From: Epiperipatus broadwayi
Lineage: Eukaryota > Onychophora > Udeonychophora > Euonychophora > Peripatidae
Direction of reading: 5' to 3'
Assembly (NCBI GenBank): GCA_028023455.1
Contig: JAQFVV010000348.1
Coordinates: forward strand, 186,001-250,000
Length of the DNA stretch: 64,000 bases
In this document: in pieces, positions 1-12,620 of the stretch
Layout of the letters: each line of letters starts with the position of its first letter
How positions within the stretch are numbered: the stretch's first letter is position 1
The notes under the pieces: model-generated
Told to the model about the DNA's origin: nothing
What the model saw: the letters and a program-made list of their open reading frames with translations, nothing else
Databases searched by the model: none
Made by a program: the position numbers and the translations under genes

Positions 1-756
1 GTTTTTATTGTATTCTTATTTATATGAATTTAAAAAGAATGAGGGAAGTACGGAGGTTGTTTTATATATCTATAAAAAACTTATCAACATATTGTGCAGA
101 TTCAGATTGGTTTTTTTTTAGTTCTAAATTTCTAATATTAATTATGCACTAGAAGAGTAATATAAAAAGAATTACTTTATAGAAATTAATTCTTCATTCC
201 TTGATGGGTGAGAATTTTTTCATTAGATATGATAAACAGATAATGATTAATTTATTGTTTCTAAGTAATGGAAATGCACAGAAATATGCTGTTTAAGTGG
301 CCGCGCCACTATATAATGTTCTATTTCAATGGTTAAGCATAGAAATAGTACGTTTGACTTGTCTGCAAACAATCCCATTATTAACATTTCACTATGGTAT
401 TTACTCTCACAGAAGTAGGGTGTTTATTTTGCTGCAGCAGCAGCTGTTGCTTATGGTGAACTATGTGTTAAGCAGTTTATACGAATAATCCCTTTTTAAA
501 TTTCACTACAATATTTTGTGAGGTGTCTGTAATTGAGATTGTCAAAAGTCTTCAAATTCACATGCCCAAGTCATTATTTTTCAAATCCAATGATATAGTA
601 TAAGGTAATAAAAATTGTGGAAACTTTGCCCTGCTTCTCTAGTCAAGGGTGACACTTTAATCAATGGTCAAAGGGGAGATGTAACCGTGATTTTTACAAA
701 ATCACATTTGCATGAGAAAAATCGCGATACCAATCAAAAATACCGGTTTGATTTTT

Positions 757-1006
757 GGCCACGATGTTGTTTTGAATAAATTCTTTCTTTTTTTATTCTT
801 GTTAAAATTACAAAATTATATTTGTGTGGTCATGATGTTGTTTTGGGGAAATTATTTCTTTATATTCTTGTTAAAATTAACAATTTTATTTGCATGGCCA
901 CAATGTTGTTTTGGAGAAATTAATTATTTTTCTTCATGTTAAAATTTGATTTGCGTCGCCATGATATTGTTTTTTTTATTCTTGTTGAAATTACAAATTT
1001 CATTTT
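757..1006. repeat. Degenerate tandem repeat, four units of 62-71 bp
   Basis: Units begin at 757, 828, 896 and 958. Each starts with a variant of GGCCACGATGTTGTTTTG, continues with a T-rich stretch and ends with TTCTTGTTAAAATTACAA. The open frame across it is a by-product of the repeat, not a gene. Confidence 0.8.
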
Positions 1007-1737
1007 AAATAAAATAATATTTTAATTTATGAAGCTTAGATAGTTGAAAACTGAAATAAATTGAGATACTGCAAAATCTCTAGCGCTCATTATAGCACTT
1101 ATCTGACAGCCAATCAGATGCCATAATAGCTGTCCAAACGAAATCCAAACCTAAACACACAACAAAGATTTTACGAGAAAAGGGCGGAAATAAAAATTTA
1201 AAAAAAAAAAAAGGTTTATCCAATTTATTTTTTATTTATTTTAAATAAATTTCATTATTTATGATTTTATTGTAAATAAAAAAAAAAGCACTTTAAAGTT
1301 GAAAAGAAAAAAAAGAACAATGGCCCAGTAACATTATAATTCTGTTTGTTTACATAGAAATTACGCCCTGAAGCAATTTCAACATACTAAGAGTAAACAA
1401 CCGTTTTGAGATAAAGAATAATCATAAAGCTTATTTTTACATGTCAAAAAATGCTTCTATATTAAAGAAACAAAACAACCATTCATCAAGCACTTTTATT
1501 TCATCTTTTATTTACAGACTTTTTCTTCCTGTTAATTAATTAAATGTATTAACACTTAAATATTTAGAAATTTAATATACCATATTACTTGCAAGTTTAT
1601 CTTTAATATCATCCATATTATAAAAATACATTAATGATTATTGCTAATTATTTATTAGGCTGACAATAACTTTAAATTTATTTACTTTTGATCTAAACAT
1701 CACATGATCACAATTTCTTATTTTTGCTCAAGCTGTT

Positions 1738-1993
1738 AAAACAGGCAAAAAGCCAAAGTAATCAATGAATGTCAGAAGGCTTGTGCATAAGATCCCTATC
1801 TAGTGCCTACTCATCCAATATCCCCAGACTAGTTTCTAGCTTCTCACTGATGAAAGCCATAAGCTAGAAAGTAGTTTGGGGATATTGGATGAGTAGGCAC
1901 TAGATAGGGATTTTATGCACAAGCCTTCTGGCATCCATTGATTACTTGGGTTTGCACTGAATGGCAATACTATATGGAGAGTTTTGCCTGTTT
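1738..1993. mobile_element. MITE family A, palindromic (snap-back) copy
   Basis: Two arms of about 88 bases (roughly 1,757-1,846 and 1,857-1,945) are near-perfect reverse complements separated by about 12 bases. Both include CACTAGATAGGGAT and the reverse complement of GGGGATATTGGATGAGTAGG. The outermost bases AAACAGGCAAAA (1,738) and GTTTTGCCTGTTT (1,981) are also inverted. The right arm matches the non-palindromic copies near 22.8-23.0 kb and 35.3-35.6 kb. The left arm lacks about 30 bases of the terminal repeat present on the right. No coding capacity. Confidence 0.85.
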
Positions 1994-2496
1994 AATTTTG
2001 AACTATTAGATGACATATTTAAAGAATAATTCGAATTTAGTTTGAATTGTTTTTAAAATACAATATCAATGACATCACCTATATTTTTTATGATATGTAA
2101 TTCAAAATTTAAATCTCACATATAATTTAAAAAATACTATATTTGTGTGTATGAATGATGTTAAAGCTTGTTTTCACATTTAGTATCCATTTTGGATAGT
2201 AGTGCTTCTTTTCTTACTTGCTGACAATTTTCTAATCATAATTATTAGATTGCAGTGCAATTTGGCTTTATTTAGGCTTAAGAAAATTGCACTTTATTTA
2301 TTTAGATCATTTTATCCATATTTATAATCAAATGAATATTTCCATGTGAGCAGTAATAGATGTCACTACTGTCTCAGTTAGTATGAAATAGAATTTGTAT
2401 GGGAATTTGAAGAACACCCTTTTTATATATTTTTGTCTAGTAATTGTTATAAATTTATAATTAACATTTCTTTACTTTTTTAAAAATTCTCTACAG

Positions 2497-2611
2497 ATTA
2501 GAAGATATCAACATTGCAGCCACTAAAGAATTCTTCTTAGAAAAAATGTTGAACAAAATGCAAAGTGAATGGACAGAAATTATGTTTGACTTCGTTCTTT
2601 ACAAGGATACT
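2497..2611 (+). CDS. Axonemal dynein heavy chain, exon A (linker region)
   Basis: This 115-nt exon encodes about 38 residues, beginning LEDINIAATKEFFLEKMLNK and ending in FVLYKDT. The pattern (helix with ...KM..EW..I.F....Y.DT) is the segment of dynein heavy chains just upstream of the linker, in DHC_N2. It is preceded by a polypyrimidine tract and CTACAG and followed by GTAAGT at 2,612. It starts with one nucleotide that finishes a split codon and ends in phase 0, which joins exactly to the next exon at 15,783. Axonemal dynein heavy chains are the ATP-driven motors of cilia and flagella. The exon supplying the first part of the split codon was not found in bases 1-2,496. Confidence 0.9.
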
Positions 2612-3374
2612 GTAAGTATTCACCAAAATAGTTAATTATATACTCTTATTTACAGATGGAGAAGAAAGTATTTTTGGTAAAGAATGAAGTTTGGATGGAT
2701 GCTTGTACAAAATGTTTAACATCTAATATTAGTTGCAAAATATCAAATTATGATATTTTCAAACAAACTTTTTTAAAAACTGTCCATTATGCTTATTTTA
2801 CAATAAATATATATACTTAATAACTAATTGATTGTTTATATTCAGCTAAGCTAATTGTTTAATTAAACCATTTGAATTATTAGCTTAAGTGAATTTAAAC
2901 AATTATTAAGTATATGAGAAGAGAGATGTAACAGTATGAATAAAAACAGATTACATAAATAACAGAGAAATTTAGAAATAAAATAGTAGGAAAAAAATGA
3001 AGATTCTTGAAAAATGGGATTAAAAAAATAGTCATTGATGATTACGAATTTAGAAGCATATAGTATACAGATATATAATTTAATAATAGCTAACACAGTT
3101 ATGGTTAGTTTGGGCAAGTAGAAGTTAATTACCTCATATTAAATTAAAAACTGTCATGGAATGGTGTATATTTATGTAACCAAGCTTTAGTTGTTGGTTT
3201 TTCATAAGATGACATTTTAAATATCAAGACATAAAATGTAGATTGTATCAAAGAAGACATATATAAAATGATTACTTTAAAATAATCAATATTCAAATAT
3301 GACAATATATTTTCTTATATAATGGCATCAATGTTGTATGAGCTCTCATTCTTTATTCACATACTTCCAAAAGC

Positions 3375-3600
3375 CGTTATTAGCTTGAATAATATAAAGA
3401 AATAAAAATTGATGACTTCTAGATCTAGATTTGAATTTTAGTCTTCAATGATAAAAGCAAAATCCAAAAACTGGTCTGGAGATGGAAATTTTATATGTTA
3501 TATTATCTGATGGTCATTACTTATGCAATTTTACAGTATATGGATGGCTCTAGAATAAGCTGATGATAATTGCTTTTGGAATATTCTTACATTTGATCAC
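3375..3600 (+). repeat. Dispersed repeat B, copy 1
   Basis: This stretch, with GCTTGAATAATATAAA and CTTCAATGATAAAAG followed by TATGGATGGCTCTAGAAT, aligns in the same orientation with 34,566-34,760 (CCTTGAATAATATAAA, CTTCAGTGATAAAGA, TATATGGCTGTAGAAT). Divergence is high and there is no coding frame. It is probably an old SINE or MITE-like family. Confidence 0.6.
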
Positions 3601-4615
3601 TCATTAAAAGTTGAGAATATAAGTCATCTGCTCAAAAAGAAGCAAAGTATAATTTATCAAAACCACGAAACAAAAATGTGATATAATGTAATACCTTTAA
3701 TTAGTAATTGAATAGGTCATTGCTTTGAAGTTTCTACGAAGTTCAGGTATTAGAGATTTCAGGGATGGCTACAGTCCATGGATCTTGAGTTCCAGAGCTT
3801 GTCACTTTTTCACTGAACCAAACAACATTATTTTTAATAAGAGATCTTCAATTTGTTTGTTTTCTTTCTGAAAAACTTCTGTTCTGATGATGGTCATAAT
3901 TATAATCTTATTTATTTAAACAAAATTAATCATTTTTAGAGATTTATAAAGCTAATTATAAAAACTGTATCAAAATATGTAACAACGAATATATAAATCT
4001 GATGTTTTTACAAGAAAAAACATAGTTTTGTTTTATTTATTCAAAATATTAAAGGGATCTAAATGCGTATTTTTGTTTACTTTTTTGTATATGTTTCTAA
4101 TATCACTTTATAATATTTAATAGTTTTTGTTTTGATATATTCATTTGTAAATATTTTCAAGATGAATGTTGAATCATGCTTGAACCCCCCTCCCCTAACT
4201 GGATTATTATTATATTAATAGAATTTTTAGTGCTAATATTGAGTGTATTATAATCATGAAGTAAATTGTAGATTAAAAATATATACTAATTGGAGAACTT
4301 TATTAACTTGCAATAATTAAAAATGAAAACATAGAACAACAAATATGTATACAAAGAATAGTAAGCAACATTTGACCCATGGATACACATCACCTTTTAT
4401 GATTTTTTTTTAATGACAGGTTTAATTTATGAATATAACAATATAGTAATTTTATCGTTAAAGTTCCCTTAAAATTGTATTTTATTTTTGACTATTAACT
4501 CATACTTTCTTTAAAATTTGTAATAATTTTTTCTATTTTTTGTTATATACATATAAGTAAATTTTTTTTAAAAAAATAATTCTGTATTTTAGTATACTTT
4601 GTTGTAAATATAATA

Positions 4616-5160
4616 TTTGAATGAAATTAATCATAGAATCAAACTTGGTTGGAATGCTTTTGGTAGAAATAACTTGATACTAAAAGGAAATATGCCTATG
4701 TGTTTGAAAAGGAAGGTTTTTTAATAAATGTGTTTTACCAGTTCTTACTTATGGATCTGAGACTTGGATACTTAATAAAAGAGTGATACGGAGACTTCAG
4801 ACCACTCAAAGAAGTATGGAGAGATGCATGTTGGGAGTAATAAGACTAGATTAAAAACACAATATATGAGTAAGAGGACAAACAAGTGTTACTGACCTCA
4901 TTGAAAAAATTAAAAGACTGAAGTGGAGTTGGGCTGGACTATTGCTAGAAGAGATGATAATAGATGGACAATTGAAATCTTAAACTGTATTCCAAGAGAC
5001 TGTAAAAGATCCAGAAAGAGACCACATGTGAGATGGATGAAATAAGAAAGTGTGTAAGCAATATAGAGAAGCTAAAGATCAGAGAAAATGGATTGAACTT
5101 GGAGTGACCTTCATCCTGCAGTGGATTGATAATGGTTGATGATGATGATAATATTTGTGA
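4616..5160 (+). pseudogene. RTE-type LINE 3' fragment (reverse transcriptase C-terminus)
   Basis: A 5'-truncated, broken copy of the LINE that lies at 19.57-21.90 kb on the other strand. It begins in the region reading NEINHRIKLGW, then passes through CLKRK, VLTYGSETW, RSMERCMLGV, WSWAG and RRDDNRWTIEIL, all in shifted or interrupted frames. There are single-base lesions near 4,720 and in-frame stops near 4,853. It ends with CAGTGGATTGATAATGG followed by TTGATGATGATGATAA, the microsatellite tail typical of RTE elements. It cannot encode an active protein. It is on the same strand as the dynein gene, inside intron A-B. Confidence 0.85.
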
Positions 5161-6947
5161 AACTTTTCTTTTAGTGATATGATTTGATATATAACGAGCA
5201 ATCTTTATTTTATGAGATCCACTGCTTGAAAAAAGTTGTCCGTACCTGATATAGATACTAGAGAAAAATAAATATGATCTTGCTTATTTTAGAATTATGG
5301 TAAAATGGAAAACTCTAGAATATAAGAACCATGAATTTGTCACTTTTGGTATTCATATGAACTCCTAAACAACAAACTGATTATTTATTGTTTAAAGAGA
5401 TATAAAAGCAGACTGGAATGGATTACAGCAGAATAATAGGATTTTAAAAAAATACAATAAACAAGATATAAAAAAGTTAAAAAGGCTATGAACTCTAGAA
5501 ACATACTAAAAAGATCAATGAATTGATATAGGAGAATGGAGCTTAGCTATAGGATAAAATTGAAAAGTGTTCACTGATTACATAATTTTTTTTACAGTAA
5601 TATAGATAAGCTATTTATTTGAATTATTAATGTTTTTATATAAAATGATTAATATACATTGCTAAAGTCATTATTTAAAGCAACATGGTTTAATAACAGT
5701 TTTTTGGTGCTGTCTAGTATGTTTTTATTTTATTTCCATGAATGTGCAGAGATATGTAACAATAAAATAATTGGCACATCCTATGATGGTTCTGAGGTTA
5801 AATTATTATTTTAGTGTTTGGGATATAACATATGATGACAGAGAATACTTTATTACAAGATAATTATTTCAATTGCCTCCTTAAAAAGCTTTATTTTATA
5901 AGCAAATTGAGAGTCATGTTTAAACTTTTATCTCACAAAGAAAATATTATTAATATGATAAAACACCAAAAGATGTGCATGTAAATGAATCTTTCATGAA
6001 ACTGAAACCTTACCATTGAATAACATATACATCTGTTGTTGTTGCAAACATAAAAATCATTTGGACTTCATGATATGAGAAAATAAAAGATAAAGTTTAT
6101 GAAGGAAGATATCTCAATGGATGTAATCTTTAATAATGCATAAAGAATATTCTGAAGCTAAATGAATATTTCATAATGTATTTATGTCATCAGCCTTATT
6201 AAAATATGAAAGGCTCTATTTTAACTTATGTCATATAGAAGAAACTGCTGCTTATGACCATAATGATAATTATGAGTAAACAATAATATCTACAATTTAT
6301 TTCCAATTCAAGTTGGTGACATTTTTGAAACAGCATGCATCACCTGAATTTTCTATAGACTTTAATAGAATTTTTATAGTATAAATCTTATAAAGCTACA
6401 AGTTCAGTTTATATTATTACAGAATTAAGATACTGGTTATCCTTTTAGTGTGGAAAGGCAGAGGGAGATTTTTACCAAAAAATATATAAAAAAGTGTGTG
6501 ATAATAGATCTCAGAAATCTAAAATTTTAATAGCAATTGCTGTTGCTTTTAAAATTGTTTTTGTTGTACACAAATGTATATTAAAACAGGCAAAACTCTC
6601 CATGGATATCATGTGATGTTTATTGACATAAATGTACCCTGACATTTTGCTTTTGGATGAACAATTACCAAAATAATCCACCTTGAAGTAAAATATATCC
6701 AGTAAAAAATTAACTATTATATACAATCTTTTGCTCCACAGAAGTACAAGCTGCTAATGTTAAAATTCAGGATTCATGGGATGTGAGTTGATGATGTTTG
6801 CTTCTGTTATGTTTTCTAAATTTAATAGCAGTTGACGAGGGTTAAGAAATTAATCAAAAATACTTTTGTGGATTGAAAATCTGTATATAATAGTTAATTA
6901 CCATTATATTTATTAAATATATGTAATAATAAATGTCCACTAATAAA

Positions 6948-8272
6948 AATATTGGGTACTTGTTACTTAGCTGGGCTTGGTTACTTGATGGCATTATTGC
7001 CAGTCAAAAACAATACAATGCAATGTTACCAGGTCATGATTTTTAAAAATATGGCGACTTTTATTTTGTCTATATGGCAATTTTGTGACTTTATTTTTGC
7101 CTGTATGGTGATTTTTGCCTATACAGCGAATTATTTTTGTTTGGCTATACGGCAAATTTTTTTTGCCTTTATTTGTATTACATGATTTTTTTTTTGCAAT
7201 TTTTAAAAACAACTTTTACTATTAATTACATTTTTTATCCTATGTCTTTAATTTTTTTATTTTTAGGGTTTTACTATTAACAAATTACCATATTAAAAAT
7301 AATACACAAATACATCTTTCCCGCTGATATAGTAAAACTTGTATTTTTAAAACCAATTTCTATTATCTTTTTTTAAAACAAAAAAAAAAAGCAACAAACA
7401 AACAAAAATGACTTTTGGGTCAGTGACGACAAAGTATTTCTCAACCCACCCCCATCACCATGCTGATATAGTAAAACTTTTTTTAAAAAAAAACAATTTC
7501 GATGCCCTTTTTAAAAAAAAATAAAAACAAACCAAAAATAACTTTGGTCTCAGTGATGACAAAGTATTTCTCAACCCACCCCCTCCACCCTCCCTCATGC
7601 TAATGTAGTAAAACTTTTATTTTTAAAAACAATTTTGATTACCTTTTTTTTTTTTTAAATAAAAACAAACCAAAAAAAAAAAAATTTGACTTTTTCAATT
7701 TTCATTTTTTTTTTTTTTTTGTAATAATTTATGAAACATGTGCAATCGAATACCTTCAGTTGCAGGAGCCTCACTGACATTGGCAACTGGCATAATTTCA
7801 AAATCTGTTTGCCGCAGTCAGCATCATTTTATTGGTCTCATATATTTTGTCAAGAAAGCATGACTTTTTGCATGAGCTTCGCCTTTGAAAATGCTTTGCA
7901 CATTCCAACTTGTGTAGGGAAGGGTGAGGATGGTGTGACAATTCTTAATCAGCCAGACTGCATGATTTAAGTAGAAATAAAATTACTCTGTTATGGAGAT
8001 TTCAAAAGTTGTGGCCACTTTTAATCCAGATACCATCAGACGATACGGTAGCCAACTGTGAATTGTGCGAATTCACATAAAGTGTCACAAAACACAAAAC
8101 AGGCCATAATATTTTGGTACAATGCCATCAAGTGACCTGCAATGGCTAAGATAAACAAAACTGTTTTTTATCCATAAGTCTAGGCTGCATAAATGGCATT
8201 TGCAGATGTTATTGGCTAACCAGAATGCCAGCAAGCGGCCAAGCCCAGCTAAGTAATAAGTACCAAATATTG
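6948..8272. mobile_element. 1.3 kb element with 55-bp terminal inverted repeats
   Basis: The left end (ATTGGGTACTTGTTACTTAG, then CTGGGCTTGGTTACTTGATGGC) and the reverse complement of the right end (8,215-8,271) are nearly identical over about 55 bases, sharing TTACTTAGCTGGGCTTGG. This is the structure of a nonautonomous cut-and-paste DNA transposon. The interior holds short repeats of the type GCCATACAGGCAAAA on the minus strand (7,050-7,170) and three tandem units (7,321-7,690). A 79-codon frame at 7,731-7,970 has no recognised domain. The target site duplication could not be determined, so no superfamily is assigned. Confidence 0.75.
7321..7690. repeat. Tandem repeat, three units of about 140 bp, inside the TIR element
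   Basis: Units start near 7,323, 7,462 and 7,600 with GCTGATATAGTAAAACTT (GCTAATGTAGTAAAACTT in the third). Each continues with T- and A-runs; the first two end with GACAAAGTATTTCTCAACCC and a C-rich stretch. The third unit is truncated. Confidence 0.8.
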
Positions 8273-8284
8273 TAATAAAATGTA

Positions 8285-8510
8285 ATTATATTCTAAATAA
8301 TGGTAAATAACAAAATAAATTTGAATATAAAATTTAATAAATAGTAGTACTTTCAATTATATTCACAACCATTTTCAACTAAACTGACTTGAAATAGTTG
8401 AAAATGGTTATGAATATAATTGAAAGTACTATTATTGATTAAAGTTTTATTGGAATTTATTTTATTTACCGCTATTTGGAATATAATTATATTATATATA
8501 TATATAATTA
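8285..8510. repeat. Palindromic foldback element
   Basis: The central arms (about 8,347-8,384 and 8,398-8,437; CAATTATATTCACAACCATT and its complement) match almost perfectly around a 15-base loop. Weaker pairing extends outwards to roughly 8,285 and 8,510. It lies immediately after the 1.3 kb TIR element. No coding potential; likely a snap-back MITE. Confidence 0.75.
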
Positions 8511-9852
8511 AAGTTTTTATCCAATTATATGAAAAATATTTTACCCTTCATTTCACATTTTCAGTCCAATGAAAATGTGCAAAAGATAGAAATGCAATTA
8601 GAATTCAAGAAGGTCTCTAATACGTTATTTTTCATATTAAAGCTTTTCCCATATTAAATAAAACTATATAGCTTAAAATTTACAGCAGCATATCCATGAA
8701 GCTTAATGTCCAGGAATTGCAGCTTACATTATTAAGATGCAAGAACAGTTGGTCATGTATAAAAAAATTCATTTCGATAAGGAATTATAAATCCTTGCAG
8801 AACTGATGAATAAAAAAAACTACCATTGACTGCTTTTGTTTATGAGCCACAATGACAAAAGTCATCTCTATCATAAATTAGACAATGAGCTGAAGTTTGG
8901 AAGACACATAACTGGAACCTTGTTAGGTTCATGATGATTTCTATTACTTAGCTTAAAATATTACAGTAACATTTTTATCTGGATATCTATAATCATCCAA
9001 TGAACATATGACACTAACTTAAATGCAGACTTATTTCTAAGTAACTCATCACTCTGTGTCTTTGCATTTGTAGCTTAAATTAAAAACTTTTTTTTTTTTT
9101 AATGCCAAAAACTATTTAGCCTGTTTTATCTTGTATAACTTTAAAGGATTTGGTTTTGGAAAGATTGGATATCTTTTATCTGAAAGTTTGTCTTTTTAAA
9201 ATTTTGGCTAATCAAAATATTTAGCAAATAGAAAAAAATATTCTTACAAGAATCCAAATCTTTGGAATAATTATTAGGGAGGGAAAACTACTGATGTTAT
9301 TATTCCACAAACTTTTAAAAGAGTGATGCAGACTTAAAAAGATATCTAACTAAAATATGGACAGTTCTGAGGGTTTTTTCCCAGTAAATAAAAAACAACT
9401 GTAAAGAAAAACAATTATCTGTTATTAGAGATGACAGTTTTAAAGGCAATAAGCACAAATTAATATTGTCTTAAGCCTTGCATAATTAATAAACATTAAT
9501 AAACAAAATTTTATTAATATCAGTTAGATTGTTTATCATTCAGGAGTTGACAGAAATCTGAACACCAGAAGTGACAGAGCTAAAATTGAGATTCATGGAT
9601 CTTGAATTCCAGAGCAACTGTACCACTGCATTAAACCCTACAAGGCATGCATTAATATTTTAATTAAAATGATAATAATAATAGGGTATTTTATTTTGAA
9701 AGATAAAGTTTGAAACCGTTAAAAATGAACATTGTTTGGAGATATAAATGATCTTTTATCAATAGTTATCTCACAAAACAGTTTAGATGCTAAGGTTTCC
9801 AAAAGCTTAGAATTTATAACTTTATCTTTCTTATTGCATTGCCAAATCCATA

Positions 9853-10050
9853 TAATATTAATATCATCTATATTTTTTTATTACTTTTTACATTTTTTTT
9901 TACAATTCACTATTGACAGTTTCGATTGCCTCAACATTCTTCTTCAGAACTATAACAAACACAATACAAATACATAAATACAAATATACATGAACATATA
10001 ATTTTATATTTTATATATATATATAATGTAACATTAACATATAATTTTAC

Positions 10051-10101
<51 letters not shown>

Positions 10102-10265
10102 TATATATATATATATATATATAATTATATGTTCATGTATATTTGTATTTATGTATTTGTATTGTGTTTGTTATATGTTCTAAAGAAGATTTCTGGGGCA
10201 ATCAAAACTGTCAATAAAAAGCATTGTAAAAAGTAATAAAGAATATAGATGATATTAATATTATA
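9853..10265. repeat. Long inverted repeat around a TA microsatellite, with hammerhead-like motif
   Basis: The left arm (9,853-10,000) and right arm (10,125-10,265) are inverted copies sharing AACACAATACAAATACATAA and AATATAAT...ATCATCTATATT. Between them is about 90 bases of TA repeat. On the minus strand of the left arm (9,915-9,947) and the plus strand of the right arm (10,178-10,211) sits a CTGAAGAAG...CAATCGAAAC block discussed as a finding. Confidence 0.75.
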
Positions 10266-11174
10266 AGCTTAGATATTTCTCAAACAAGTCCTATGAGAAG
10301 AATAGTCAATGCTATAGTTAAAAGCACTATGGAAAATTCCATACTTTTAATAATTTGTTGCATTGGCACAAAACTTAAGACTTCTTATTTATAAGATTAC
10401 CAACCACACGATATTTGAAATACTTTGATACTATTGTTAAAGTTGAATGCAGTAACCCTATTGACTTCTTCGTTTTATTTCTGCTAAAACATTTTATTAT
10501 TGCTTATAAATCTATAGTTATCACATGAATATTGAATAAAAGATCTTGTTATTCAATGAGTTGAGAACATATTATATTTGAAAAAATCTATTGTCAATAG
10601 AAAAATTAATTCTGGATTTAAAATATTTCTTTAAATTATTTGAGATAAAAATTAAACTGAAACTGCATAACACAATGAGAAAATTTTGTATATACTCCTG
10701 CTTGAGAATGCCAAGATGCTATATATATTATTCCAGACATATTGACTACACATTGTCTTACCATCAAATGCATGACTTGCAATCTAAACAGACTAGTTCA
10801 TACCAGTTGTGAGACCAAGAAACTTTTTTGACTCCATCATTATGAATCGGAAACCACAAGTTGATGATTATACTCTTGATTGTATTAACATTGATAATGC
10901 TATTGAAGATATCTCTAATGTGACAGACTTAAAAGAAGTGTCTTATACTGGCATAACTCAGAGCATATGAAGTCACTTTGCATTTTTTGAATTTACTGCA
11001 TTTTTTGCAAACTCAAGGTCTCCAATTATAATTTGTCTGATATTTATCAGAAAACTCTCAACAAATCATTTCAGTTTACTATATATTATTCTGAAGACCT
11101 ACCGCCCATGTCAAAAGGTAATACAACACCTTATTTTTCTTCTTTTACTTTCTTTGCATTTTTTCACACACATG

Positions 11175-11302
11175 CATATATATATATTGCTTTAACTCCC
11201 ATCTTATACACTTTAATGCAAAAAAAATTTTAATAAGGGAACCATTAAAAATTTTTTTGTATTAAAATGAATATGAAGGGAGTTAAAGCAATATATATAA
11301 TA
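11175..11302. repeat. Hairpin repeat with about 52-bp arms
   Basis: TATATATTGCTTTAACTCCC (left) and GGGAGTTAAAGCAATATATA (right) begin arms that pair inwards to a short loop near 11,232-11,245 with a few mismatches. No coding function is seen. Confidence 0.7.
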
Positions 11303-12448
11303 CAATACCTGATAAGAAAGTAATCAAAAATTTAGGAAAAAAAAAATACTTTAAGAAATTTTTCATGATTAACACTTTTTAACATATCCTAATCTAGTAT
11401 TAGCTGATATACTTAGCAGCAAAAGACCAAACGTTTTAAAGAAATTATTCACAAAATTTTCCATCATATTCTTTGATTTATCCTTGATTTCATTGGGATA
11501 ATTGCTAATATTATCAATCTAAATTCCTTCACTGGCAATATATTTATTATCTTAGTCATCTTTAGATATCATCTTTTTCAGAATTTTACCCATCATGTTT
11601 AACAAATAAGTTTTACATCTTTGTCATAATTTTTTTACTTTTTGATTATGGGAAATTTTTAATCAACTTTTTCCAGCTTTATAGTCTTTTATAATTTTAA
11701 TAGTATATGAAATCACCTCCCAAGATTTGTCATTTGAAGCTTACGTCTTGAAAATAACTGATTTTCATTGTTTATTGATATTATTATATTTTTTCTTTTT
11801 GATCAAATATCAGTGTTTTTCTAATTCTTACATACTTCACATTAGTTTGAATATTCAGTGATTCATAGATATTTATTATTTTTTCAAATTATTGCATTTT
11901 AATTTGAAAGTGTCAAATTTAAGTAGATCTATAAAAAAATTTCAGATTGATAAAAAGAATTTCTCTAGATTTGCAAATAATTATCACTGATATTTCAAGA
12001 TTGTTCATACTTGATTATGTAAATAAAAAAACCAGGTTATGTAAACTTAGCAAACTTTGCATTTCTATCATATGGTCTCTATAATAAATAAAGAAACTTT
12101 TAGACAAACTTTTTTCATATATTAACCAGAAAAGGACATCTCTTGTATTATGAGTTTATTTTCATTATTATTGCTTATAACTACTTATGAGCAAAATTAT
12201 GTGGCTAGTTGTTTAATATCATACAAAAAGATGTTTTTTTTTGTAATGACTTAGAAATTTTTTTAAGTATGTAAATTATCATGAAATAGGCACTGTCTAA
12301 GAATCTTTTATACCAATTCATGGCAAATACATTATATCTGCTAATAATGATTTTATACAGAAGTCAAAGTTGATTTTATTTGAAAAAAAAAAAATATAAA
12401 TAAACTTATACAATTGCAAATCATTTTTTAGTCTTTTCTAAATTAATC

Positions 12449-12620
12449 TTGAACAAACAGCCTCTTCTTTCTGGAAAATGCCAATCAATAGCATTGATAC
12501 AGAAAAATATTTTTGCAGATACATACAAACACCTTGATTACACAGTTGCTCAAATGTCTAGCAGACTTTTCTATCAATATTATAACACAAATAATCTGAA
12601 TAAGTATATCCCTGGTTTTC
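12449..12620 (+). pseudogene. Probable degenerate GIY-YIG (Penelope-like) fragment
   Basis: The frame contains the spaced pattern N...PLLSGKCQSIALIQK...Y.DYTVAQMSSRLFYQYYN. In Penelope-like GIY-YIG domains the corresponding block has CPL.G.C....IIYKA followed by Y.G......F..RY..H. The catalytic GIY and YIG residues are not preserved, so the call rests on spacing and a few residues only. A chance open frame is possible. Confidence 0.3.

Larger units (their letters stand above)
1..2496. other. Upstream noncoding, presumably dynein intron
   Basis: No exon could be recognised here. It holds a four-copy tandem repeat (757-1,006), a CCAAT-containing stretch near 1,110-1,116 and a palindromic MITE (1,738-1,993). 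Because exon A starts within a split codon, an upstream dynein exon must lie before base 1 or be a short one I failed to see. The rest is AT-rich sequence with A and T runs and no protein-like reading frame. Confidence 0.6.

Noticed and set aside
1105-1120. Isolated CCAAT box (CAGCCAATCAGAT)
   Set aside because: No other promoter element, start codon or splice donor follows on either strand nearby.
7731-7970. 79-codon frame within the TIR element
   Set aside because: No domain or transposase motif was recognised on either strand. It may be a remnant, but I cannot support a gene.
10845-10970. Protein-like frame containing MNRKPQVDDYTLDCINID
   Set aside because: It is short, has no clear splice sites and no family resemblance, so it was left unannotated.
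11400-11610. Minus-strand stretch reading NYPNEIKDKSKNMMENFVNN
   Set aside because: It looks coding-like but is interrupted by stops and matches nothing I can name. It could be a retroelement remnant.
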